From an uncultured Muribaculaceae bacterium (GTDB lineage Bacteria > Bacteroidota > Bacteroidia > Bacteroidales > Muribaculaceae), in the NCBI GenBank assembly GCA_944321875.1, contig CALUMX010000001.1:124001-188000 (forward strand): a stretch of DNA of 64,000 nucleotides, given 5' to 3'. Positions 9,787-16,732 of this stretch are shown here, one piece after another. Under the pieces are notes generated by a model. That model saw only the letters and a list, made by a program, of their open reading frames with translations, was not told the origin of the DNA and searched no databases. Position 1 is the stretch's first letter. Every line of letters begins with the position of its first letter. Position numbers and translations under genes: made by a program.

Positions 9787-10311
9787 ATGAAACTGGAACA
9801 AGTAAAGGAGAAGATTCGCGACATTAAGGACTTCCCTGTGAAAGGTATTATTTTTAGAGATTTGACAACTGCATTCAAGGATGCGGATGCGCTTGCTACA
9901 ATCTCGGAGGCTTTGAAGGAAAAATATGCCGGCCTCGGAGTGACAAAGGTGGTGGGCATTGAGTCGCGTGGCTTTATCGCCGGTGCAATCCTCGCGCGTG
10001 ATTTGAACGCCGGATTCGTGCCTGTGCGCAAGCCTGGAAAATTGCCTGCCGATACGGTAAGCAAATCCTACGCGAAAGAATACGGAACGGATACCATCGA
10101 AATTCACCGTGACGCTATTGAACCGGACGATGTCGTGGTAATTCACGATGACTTGCTCGCTACGGGTGGAACAATGGCTGCTGCTTACGACCTTATCAAG
10201 TCGATGGGCCCGAAGAAGGTTTACATCAGCTTTATCGTTGAGCTTTCCGACCTGAACGGCCGCGCTGCGTTTGCTGACGGCGTAGAGGTGGATTCGCTGA
10301 TTGTTTACTAA
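9787..10311 (+). CDS. apt: Adenine phosphoribosyltransferase
   Basis: A 174-residue cytoplasmic purine-salvage enzyme that makes AMP from adenine and PRPP. The PRPP-binding loop is VVIHDDLLATGGTMAAAYDL (about residues 118-137). The N-terminus (IRDIKDFPVKGIIFRDLTT) and the KVVGIESRGFIAG motif are typical of Apt. The length fits the family. It follows mnmG after a gap holding the candidate parS palindrome, and is followed by three 84-bp repeat units. Confidence 0.97.
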   Translation: MKLEQVKEKIRDIKDFPVKGIIFRDLTTAFKDADALATISEALKEKYAGLGVTKVVGIESRGFIAGAILARDLNAGFVPVRKPGKLPADTVSKSYAKEYGTDTIEIHRDAIEPDDVVVIHDDLLATGGTMAAAYDLIKSMGPKKVYISFIVELSDLNGRAAFADGVEVDSLIVY

Positions 10312-10313
10312 AA

Positions 10314-10566
10314 TCAGATATAGGCTGCGGCTCGGTAATCTGCAATCATTGAAACTATGTATCTGATTTCCGAATGCGCTCGTCTTTGCAATATTTGGAT
10401 AATATAGGCTGCGGCTCGGCAAAGTCAAAATTGAAAACTGCGTTTTCCTTTTGCCTCTGCGCTCGCCTTTCACTATATTTGGATAATATAGGCTGCGGCT
10501 CGGCAATCTGCAATCAATGAAACTATGTTTCTGATTTCCGATTACGCTCGCCTTTCACTATATTTG
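10314..10566 (+). repeat. Three tandem 84/85-bp repeats, each ending in a promoter-like box
   Basis: Units A (about 10314-10397), B (10398-10481) and C (10482-10566) share a head (ATAGGCTGCGGCTCGG) and a tail (GCGCTCGCCTTTCACTATATTTG or close). Their cores differ but remain palindromic: A and C have AATCTGCAATCA...GAAAC facing GTTTCTGATTTCCGATT, B has GGCAAAGTCAAAA facing TTTTCCTTTTGCC. Unit B carries a complete promoter, TTTG (10450-10453), 20 bases, TATATTTG (10474-10481). Unit C ends in TATATTTG (10559-10566) with TTTC in place of TTTG. These should drive uvrC, whose ATG is at 10608. Confidence 0.9.
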
Positions 10567-10570
10567 CAGA

Positions 10571-10586
10571 TGTGTCACGTGGCACA
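10571..10586. promoter_or_regulatory. CACGTG-centred palindrome upstream of uvrC
   Basis: TGTGTCACGTGGCACA differs from the parS consensus by symmetrical changes at positions 4 and 13, with one internal T/G mismatch. Five more bases pair on each side (GCAGA and TCTGC). It begins four bases after the -7 box of repeat unit C, so it would overlap the transcription start, and is followed by a run of seven T residues. It could be a parS-like site, an operator, or an early terminator. Confidence 0.5.
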
Positions 10587-10607
10587 TCTGCAATTTTTTT
10601 GTGAGAA

Positions 10608-12425
10608 ATGAACGATGTTTTAAAAGAAAAAATCAGTCTGTTGCCGGACTCTCCCGGTTGTTATATCTATTACGACAAGGCGGGCACTGTTATCTACGTG
10701 GGTAAGGCGAAGCGGTTGAAACGAAGGGTTTTGTCCTATTTCAACCGTGTGCATGACTCCGTGAAGACGAATGTGCTCGTGCGCAATATAGCGGATATGC
10801 GCTATATCGTAGTCAACTCGGAGGAGGATGCGCTGCACCTGGAGAACAGCCTTATCAAGGAATACAAGCCCCGCTACAATATCCTGCTCAAGGATGACAA
10901 GTCCTATCCGTGGATATGTGTGACCAATGAGCTTTATCCGCGGGTGTTCATGACCCGGCAGGTAATGCCGAAAGGCGGCAAGTATTACGGCCCGTATGCG
11001 AATGCGGGCGTGGCCCGGACAATGCTCTCTCTGATTAAGGAACTGTATCCGGTGCGCACTTGCCGTATGCCCATCACTGAGGAGTCAATAGGGCGGGGGA
11101 GTGCGAAGGTGTGTCTGGAGTATCACATCCATAACTGCCGTGGCTGCTGTACGGGTGAGATTTCTGCGGCGGAATACGGTGAGTATATCGCGCAGATAAA
11201 GCATATCCTGAGCGGCGACACACAGCTGATTTCTGACTATCTGGTGTCGGAAATGACACGGTTGGCCTCAGAATTGCGGTTTGAGGAGGCGCAGGTGCTG
11301 AAGGAAAAGTATCAGATAATCGAGCGGTATAAGGCAAAATCGGTTATCGTCAGCACGTCGATTACTGATATTGATGTCTATTCCTACGAGCCGGACGACG
11401 ACAATGCCTACGTCAATTACATGCACGTGCGCCATGGCTCGGTTGTGCAGTGCGTTACGTTTGAGTTGCGCAAAAAGCTCGATGAGACGCCCGAGCAGAT
11501 GCTTTCCTATGCCATTGCCGAAGCGGAGACGCAGTTCGGCCATACGGTCAGGGAGGTGATTGTGCCGTTCGTGCCCGATTATGAGTCGGAGAAATACACC
11601 TTTCTGGTGCCGCAGCGGGGCGACAAGAAGAAACTGCTCGACATTTCGCTGCAGAATGCGCGGCAGTACAAGGCTGACCGCCAGAAGAACGCCGAGAAGC
11701 TCAATCCGGAGCAGCGCGTGACGAGGTTGCTGACGCAGATGCAGAAGGATTTCCGTCTGTCGGAATTGCCGCGGCACATCGAGTGTTTCGATAACTCGAA
11801 CATTCAGGGAACAAATCCGGTGGCGTCGTGCGTCGTGTTTAAAAACGGCAAACCGTCCAAGCGTGACTACCGTCATTTCAATATCAAGACGGTCGAGGGG
11901 CCTAACGATTTTGCCTCGATGATAGAGGTGCTCACACGCCGTTACAGTCGCTTGCTGGAGGAGGGACAGCCGCTTCCGCAACTGGTGGTGGTCGATGGTG
12001 GCAAGGGACAGCTGAGTTCGGCCGTGGAGGCGTTTGACAACCTCGGAATCCGGGGAAAGGTGGCGCTTGTTGGTATTGCGAAACGGTTGGAGGAAATCTA
12101 TTTTCCCGGCGATACGGTGCCGCTCTACATCGACAAGAACTCCGAGTCGCTGCGCGTCATCCAGCATCTGCGTGACGAGGCGCACCGCTTCGGCATTACC
12201 CATCATCGCAACCGCCGCAGCAAGGAGCAGACGGTTTCTGCGCTGGATTCCATCAAGGGGGTAGGAGAGAAGACGCGGACTGCGCTGCTTTCCCATTTCA
12301 AGAGTCTGAAGCGGTTGAAAGAGGCGGCAGAGACGGATATTGCGGCCGTTGTGGGCCCTGCGAAGGCGAGAACCGTCTATGCGGCATTACGGGAACAGGA
12401 AAGCGCTCAGACGGCCGCGGATTAG
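10608..12425 (+). CDS. uvrC: Excinuclease ABC subunit C
   Basis: A 605-residue nuclease of nucleotide excision repair; it makes the 3' and 5' incisions in the UvrB-DNA complex. The N-terminal GIY-YIG domain is seen in GCYIYYDKAGTVIYVGKAK (about residues 17-35). A UVR motif (about 205-235, ASELRFEEAQVLKEKYQ) binds UvrB. The RNase H-like domain has FDNSNIQGTNPVAS and VVVDGGKGQLSSA, and the C-terminal helix-hairpin-helix is LDSIKGVGEKTRTALL. All domains are intact. Transcription probably starts from the repeat promoters at 10450-10566. It ends in TAG, which shows that amber is an ordinary stop codon here. Confidence 0.98.
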   Translation: MNDVLKEKISLLPDSPGCYIYYDKAGTVIYVGKAKRLKRRVLSYFNRVHDSVKTNVLVRNIADMRYIVVNSEEDALHLENSLIKEYKPRYNILLKDDKSYPWICVTNELYPRVFMTRQVMPKGGKYYGPYANAGVARTMLSLIKELYPVRTCRMPITEESIGRGSAKVCLEYHIHNCRGCCTGEISAAEYGEYIAQIKHILSGDTQLISDYLVSEMTRLASELRFEEAQVLKEKYQIIERYKAKSVIVSTSITDIDVYSYEPDDDNAYVNYMHVRHGSVVQCVTFELRKKLDETPEQMLSYAIAEAETQFGHTVREVIVPFVPDYESEKYTFLVPQRGDKKKLLDISLQNARQYKADRQKNAEKLNPEQRVTRLLTQMQKDFRLSELPRHIECFDNSNIQGTNPVASCVVFKNGKPSKRDYRHFNIKTVEGPNDFASMIEVLTRRYSRLLEEGQPLPQLVVVDGGKGQLSSAVEAFDNLGIRGKVALVGIAKRLEEIYFPGDTVPLYIDKNSESLRVIQHLRDEAHRFGITHHRNRRSKEQTVSALDSIKGVGEKTRTALLSHFKSLKRLKEAAETDIAAVVGPAKARTVYAALREQESAQTAAD

Positions 12426-12476
12426 GCCGCAGTGCCGATTTAAACCCTTTGAGTTGCGAAAGCGTTATATAATTGA

Positions 12477-12484
12477 TAAATTTG
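12477..12484 (+). promoter_or_regulatory. -7 box before dtd
   Basis: TAAATTTG fits TAnnTTTG and lies 39 bases before the dtd ATG, in the 98-base gap after uvrC. At 20 bases upstream there is GTTG, a partial -33 match. It would drive the dtd-mazG-deoC group. Confidence 0.5.
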
Positions 12485-12523
12485 CGGAAGGCAAGGCCGC
12501 AGAATCCTTGCCGTGACGAACAA

Positions 12524-12976
12524 ATGAGAATTGTAATACAACGAGTGAAAGAGGCCTCCGTGACTATCGGAGGCGAGTTGAAATCGGCCATCGGAGCCGG
12601 AATGATGATTCTCGTCGGCGTTGAGCACGAGGATGGACAGGACGACGTGGACTGGCTGGTGAAGAAGGTGCTCAGCCTTCGAATTTTTGACGACGAGAAC
12701 GGGGTGATGAACCGTTCGGTGCTGGACGTAGGCGGCCGTATTCTTGTCGTGAGTCAGTTTACGCTCCATGCTTCGACGAAGAAAGGCAACCGTCCGTCGT
12801 ATATCCGTGCGGCCCGTCCGGAGCACGCCATACCGCTTTACCGGAGCTTTATCGACGGGCTGAATGCCGGTCTGCCGCAGCCCTGCGGAGAGGGCGAGTT
12901 TGGCGCCGACATGAAGGTGGCGCTTATCAACGACGGCCCTGTGACGATTATTATTGACTCCAAACTGAAAGAATAA
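12524..12976 (+). CDS. dtd: D-aminoacyl-tRNA deacylase
   Basis: A 150-residue proofreading enzyme that hydrolyses D-amino acids from mischarged tRNA. Start chosen at the ATG giving MRIVIQRVKEASVTIGG, the family N-terminus; an upstream in-frame ATG at 12473 overlaps the -7 promoter box and is not credible. The catalytic SQFTLHASTKKGNRPS motif and the C-terminal cross-subunit Gly-Pro motif (NDGPVTI) are both present. The mazG-like gene follows after 5 bases. Confidence 0.96.
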   Translation: MRIVIQRVKEASVTIGGELKSAIGAGMMILVGVEHEDGQDDVDWLVKKVLSLRIFDDENGVMNRSVLDVGGRILVVSQFTLHASTKKGNRPSYIRAARPEHAIPLYRSFIDGLNAGLPQPCGEGEFGADMKVALINDGPVTIIIDSKLKE

Positions 12977-12981
12977 CGCGT

Positions 12982-13308
12982 ATGACACTGGAAGAGGCTC
13001 AGAAAAGAGTGGACGACTGGATTCGCACCTATGGTGTGCGTTATTTCAGCGAGCTGACCAATATGGCTGTGCTCACGGAAGAAGTGGGTGAGCTGGCGCG
13101 CGTGATGTCGCGCCGTTTCGGCGACCAGTCCTTCAAGAAGGACGAGAATCCCGATGCGCTTGCCGACGAGTTGGCTGACGTGATGTGGGTGCTTATCTGC
13201 ATCGCCAATCAGACAGGCGTCGACCTGACAGAGGCCTTTGAGGCTAACTTGCGCAAGAAGACGGAGCGCGACAAGAACCGTCATTTAAACAACGAAAAAT
13301 TAAAATAA
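12982..13308 (+). CDS. MazG-family nucleotide pyrophosphohydrolase
   Basis: A 108-residue all-alpha NTP pyrophosphatase. The metal-binding pattern of the MazG/iMazG fold is visible: LTEEVGELARVMSRRFGDQ (about residues 31-49), then DALADELADVMWVLICIANQ (about 60-79). Such single-domain enzymes hydrolyse non-canonical or surplus (d)NTPs to monophosphates; the exact substrate cannot be read from the sequence. It lies between dtd (5-base gap) and deoC (10-base gap), so the three form an operon that mixes translation proofreading with nucleotide metabolism. Confidence 0.92.
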   Translation: MTLEEAQKRVDDWIRTYGVRYFSELTNMAVLTEEVGELARVMSRRFGDQSFKKDENPDALADELADVMWVLICIANQTGVDLTEAFEANLRKKTERDKNRHLNNEKLK

Positions 13309-13318
13309 GAACTACTGT

Positions 13319-14215
13319 ATGGAACAACTTGAGAACAACCGCTACAAGCAGGTTATTGAAGAAAGCAAGGTGACTGCCGACGATGCAGTCGTGGCTCAGG
13401 AAGTGGAGCGAATCCTCTCGGCTCATTTTGCCGAAAACGACAACGTGGAGGTCTATAAGCAATGCTTCAATGCAATCGACCTTACGTCGCTCAATTCGTC
13501 GGACACCGTAGAGCACATCACGAAGATGGTCGACCGCGTGAACGCATTTGAGACCGACTATCCGGAGTTGCCCAACGTGGCTGCCATCTGTGTCTATCCG
13601 AATTTTGCGGTAGTGGTGAGTGGCGCATTGGAAGTGAGCGGCGTGGATACGGCGGTCGTTGCCGGTTCTTTCCCTTCATCGCAGACCTTCCTCGAGATTA
13701 AGACAACGGAAGCGGCTCTTGCCGTGGCCGACGGTGCCAATGAGGTCGACATCGTGCTTAATCTGGGTCATTTCTACAGTGAGAACTACGAGGATTTGGC
13801 CGACGAGATTTATGAAATCAAGCACTCCATCCGCGGCGCGATGCTCAAGGTTATTCTGGAAACGGGTGCGCTGAAGACGGCGGCCGACATCAAGAAGGCG
13901 TCGATTCTTTCGATGTATTCCGGTGCTGATTTCATCAAGACATCGACGGGTAAGGTCTATCCGGGAGCTACGCTGGAGGCAGCCTATGTGATGTGCGCCT
14001 GCATCAAGGAATACTATGAGAAGACGGGCAACCGTGTCGGCTTCAAAGTGTCGGGCGGCGTATCGTCGACAGCCGATGCCGTGAAGTACTATACCATCGT
14101 GAAGGAAGTACTGGGCGAGGAATGGCTCAATAACCGCTATTTCCGTATCGGCACATCGCGTGCGGCAAACTACATTCTCAGCTCTATCGTGGGTAAGGAA
14201 GTGAAGTATTTCTAA
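13319..14215 (+). CDS. deoC: Deoxyribose-phosphate aldolase
   Basis: A 298-residue class I aldolase that splits 2-deoxyribose 5-phosphate into acetaldehyde and glyceraldehyde 3-phosphate, the last step of deoxynucleoside catabolism. The Schiff-base lysine lies in GADFIKTSTGK, and the supporting lysine in GFKVSGGVSS. AMLKVILETG is also typical. The protein carries an N-terminal extension of about 40 residues compared with the E. coli enzyme (about 259 residues), as in many Bacteroidetes. It is the last gene of the dtd-mazG-deoC group and is followed by a strong terminator. Confidence 0.95.
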   Translation: MEQLENNRYKQVIEESKVTADDAVVAQEVERILSAHFAENDNVEVYKQCFNAIDLTSLNSSDTVEHITKMVDRVNAFETDYPELPNVAAICVYPNFAVVVSGALEVSGVDTAVVAGSFPSSQTFLEIKTTEAALAVADGANEVDIVLNLGHFYSENYEDLADEIYEIKHSIRGAMLKVILETGALKTAADIKKASILSMYSGADFIKTSTGKVYPGATLEAAYVMCACIKEYYEKTGNRVGFKVSGGVSSTADAVKYYTIVKEVLGEEWLNNRYFRIGTSRAANYILSSIVGKEVKYF

Positions 14216-14239
14216 AATATTTCCGCAGGAAGAACGAAG

Positions 14240-14279
14240 AATGCGGCAGGGGCTGGTTGCTTCTGCCGCATTTGTTTTT
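14240..14279 (+). terminator. Rho-independent terminator of deoC
   Basis: AATGCGGCAG (14240-14249) and CTGCCGCATT (14263-14272) form a perfect 10-bp stem followed by TGTTTTTTT. It begins 25 bases after the deoC stop codon. Confidence 0.9.
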
Positions 14280-14280
14280 T

Positions 14281-14296
14281 TGTGCCACGTGGCACA
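14281..14296. promoter_or_regulatory. Perfect CACGTG-centred 16-bp palindrome
   Basis: TGTGCCACGTGGCACA lies directly after the deoC terminator. It differs from the candidate parS at 9732 only by a symmetrical pair of changes (positions 4 and 13) and resembles the site at 10571. Because a full terminator stands just before it, a role as terminator is unlikely. Confidence 0.5.
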
Positions 14297-14429
14297 GGGT
14301 AGAGTAGGGGAGGGGCTTGCTGCCGCTTGCGGAATGTCTTGGAATTTAGTTGTGATTCTCGTCGTTTTTTCTTTCCTTTGTGATAGCCTACCAAAGTGAA
14401 AAATACAATTCTGAAAAACGAAAAACATA

Positions 14430-15635
14430 ATGGCAGCAGAAACGCAATTATCGCCGTTCCGAAGAGGAGTCGTGGGAGTGCAATTCCTCTTTGTCGCGTT
14501 TGGCGCGACGGTTCTTGTACCCTTGCTGGTCGGGCTTGACCCGTCCACGGCTTTGTTTACGGCCGGTATAGGCACGTTTATTTTCCATCTGGTGACGAAG
14601 GGCAAGGTGCCCATTTTCCTGGGCAGCAGCTTCGCATTCATCGCTCCGATTATCAAGTCAACCGAGATGTACGGCCTGGCCGGTACGCTTTCGGGTATGG
14701 TCAGCGTGGCGCTGGTCTATTTCCTTATGAGCGCGCTCGTCAAGTGGCAGGGCAGCCGCCTCATCAGCCGTCTTTTCCCGCCGGTTGTGGTGGGGCCGGT
14801 CATCATCCTTATCGGTATCTCGTTGTCGGGTTCGGCCGTCAATATGGCACAGACCAACTGGGCGCTTGCGCTGGTGTCGCTCGTGTCGGCGATTCTGGTG
14901 TCCGTCATGGGGCGCGGCTTGTTCCGGCTGATTCCGATATTCTGCGGTATCATCGTGGGCTATATCGTGGCCCTTTGCTTCTATCATGTCGACCTTACGC
15001 CCATCCGTGAGGCGGCTTGGATAGGACTTCCGAAATTCGTGCATCCCGAGTTCTCCTGGGAGGCGATTCTCTTTATGATTCCTGTGGCGATTGCTCCGGT
15101 GATTGAGCATATCGGCGACGTCTATGTGGTGAATTCCGTGACGGGAAAAGACTTCGTGAAGGACCCGGGGCTACACCGCACGATGCTCGGTGATGGTTTG
15201 GCTTGCTTCTTCTCCGGTCTGGTTGGAGGTCCTCCCGTGACGACTTATTCGGAGGTGACGGGTGCGATGTCCATCACGAAAGTGACCGACCCGCGCGTCA
15301 TCCGCATTGCGGCGGCTACGGCTATCGCGTTCTCACTCGTGGGAAAGATAAGCGCGTTTCTGAAGACAATCCCGGAGGCGGTAATCGGCGGACTGATGCT
15401 GCTGCTCTTCGGAACGATTGCCACTGCCGGTGTGGCGAGTCTGCTGAAGCATAAGGTGGATTTTTCCAATACGCGTAACATGATTATTTTTGCCATTACG
15501 ATGACGACGGGTATCGGAGGCGCGGAACTTGTATTCGGCGATTTCTCGTTGTCGGGTATCGGTCTTGCGGCTATTGTGGGAGTGACGTTGAACCTCCTGC
15601 TGCCGGAAGGAAAGAAAGAGGCGGAGACAAAATAA
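14430..15635 (+). CDS. uraA: Uracil/xanthine permease family transporter (NCS2)
   Basis: A 401-residue inner-membrane nucleobase:proton symporter with 12-14 hydrophobic segments. Signature elements of the NCS2 family are FLGSSFAFIAP (about residues 64-74), the MIPVAIAPVIEHIGDVYVV segment with the substrate-binding glutamate (about 217-235), and GGPPVTTYSEVTGAMSITKV. Its closest resemblance is to UraA-type uracil permeases, though xanthine or another base cannot be excluded. It is followed by an imperfect hairpin (TGGGGCGCAC / GTGTGTCCCG, about 15647-15672) that may terminate the transcript. Confidence 0.9.
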   Translation: MAAETQLSPFRRGVVGVQFLFVAFGATVLVPLLVGLDPSTALFTAGIGTFIFHLVTKGKVPIFLGSSFAFIAPIIKSTEMYGLAGTLSGMVSVALVYFLMSALVKWQGSRLISRLFPPVVVGPVIILIGISLSGSAVNMAQTNWALALVSLVSAILVSVMGRGLFRLIPIFCGIIVGYIVALCFYHVDLTPIREAAWIGLPKFVHPEFSWEAILFMIPVAIAPVIEHIGDVYVVNSVTGKDFVKDPGLHRTMLGDGLACFFSGLVGGPPVTTYSEVTGAMSITKVTDPRVIRIAAATAIAFSLVGKISAFLKTIPEAVIGGLMLLLFGTIATAGVASLLKHKVDFSNTRNMIIFAITMTTGIGGAELVFGDFSLSGIGLAAIVGVTLNLLLPEGKKEAETK

Positions 15636-16732
15636 GAACAACGAAGTGGGGCGCACGACGGTGTGTCCCGCTTTGCTTTTGTTGGTATAAGCTTCGGAGC
15701 CGGTGATAGCCTCGGTGCGCAGATGGGGACTGTTCTCCCTGATGCCGATGGAGAGTGTTGCCTCCTGAGGAATTTTCCTGAGAAGATGCAGATGGGTGCC
15801 GTCTGCATTTTTGCTTTATGCGAGGGAGACGTTCGTTGCTGTGATGGGTGGTGTGTAGTGACGGGATACCGGATACCTGTGCGCGTATGAATGCGTCCGT
15901 GTTGTCTGAGGGAGAGATTACCGGGGGAGTTCTGGGAACTTGGTAGTGGATGCGTCCTGCGGATGATTGTATTTTTCTTTTGGGCTTTGTAGCGAAGTGC
16001 GCGTATTGCGAATGGTTGGGGTTTCTTTTAATCGGGAGATGGGGCTGTGTGTCTGCGGAAGGTTGAGTTTCCTTTTTCGTCTTGAAGATGGAGGGCTGGG
16101 TGTCGCTGTTTATATTTCTTCTTAATTCCGCTATGGTCATACCGGCATATTGGATATGCTCTCCTTTTTTCAAATCACCACTCCCCTATGTTTTTTGTAT
16201 TATGGAAAAGTTGAAACGACAAACACTATCCCATTTTACAAATACAAAATTATATCGAATATATTTAATGTGCAAAAAAAATCGTAAAAAATTTGATTGC
16301 CTAAAGTGGGATAGAAAAGAGGTTTGAACGGCTGCTTTTTGAAAAGCACACTCTCGGAAATGGTGTTTAAATTGAATCTGACGCGCTTTTGCTTAAAAAT
16401 AATTCGTTCATCAGGCGTGTGGGCGAAAGTCGATTGTGGGCGATTTATGAAAGCCTGTTTTTGAGCTCGTTTTTCATGCTTTTTTCGGTCCGGAGAACTG
16501 TGATTTCTGTTTTTGCTAAAAATTCTCTCAAAAGAGAGCGTATGAAGCGGTTTCTGTTCGTCTTTGAAAAAATTGCAGTAAAATTTGGATTTGTGAATAA
16601 TATTACCTATATTTATACTTTTTGTTTCGCACATGAAAAATTGAAAAGCGCTGACGACTTAAAAAATTATTTTTTATATCCTTTTCTGAAATCGGTTAAC
16701 TAATGTAGAGTAAAACCTTAAATTATTCAATT
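15636..16732. other. 1.1-kb gene-free region
   Basis: No convincing coding sequence is seen on either strand. A hairpin with ATGCAGA/TCTGCAT arms (15786-15808) followed by TTTTTGC resembles a terminator on the plus strand. From about 15815 to 16110 the plus strand is strongly enriched in G and T. From about 16110 the sequence becomes A+T-rich up to the BspA-like start codon. A 200-codon frame on the minus strand (15571-16173) has the Thr/Pro/His/Gln-rich composition expected from translating the complement of a G+T-rich strand and matches no family I know. A non-coding RNA is possible. Confidence 0.6.

Noticed and set aside
9697..10506. 269-codon minus-strand frame with repeated SRSLYYPNI segments
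   Set aside because: The repeats are just the translated 84-bp DNA repeats, and the rest is antisense to apt.
7227..10566. Possible CRISPR array
   Set aside because: Units are 84-85 bp contiguous copies with promoters and no unique spacers; no cas genes nearby.
15571..16173. 200-codon open frame on the minus strand in the gene-free region
   Set aside because: Overlaps the 3' end of the uracil permease gene, has a Thr/Pro/His/Gln-rich composition typical of translating the complement of G+T-rich DNA, and resembles no family.
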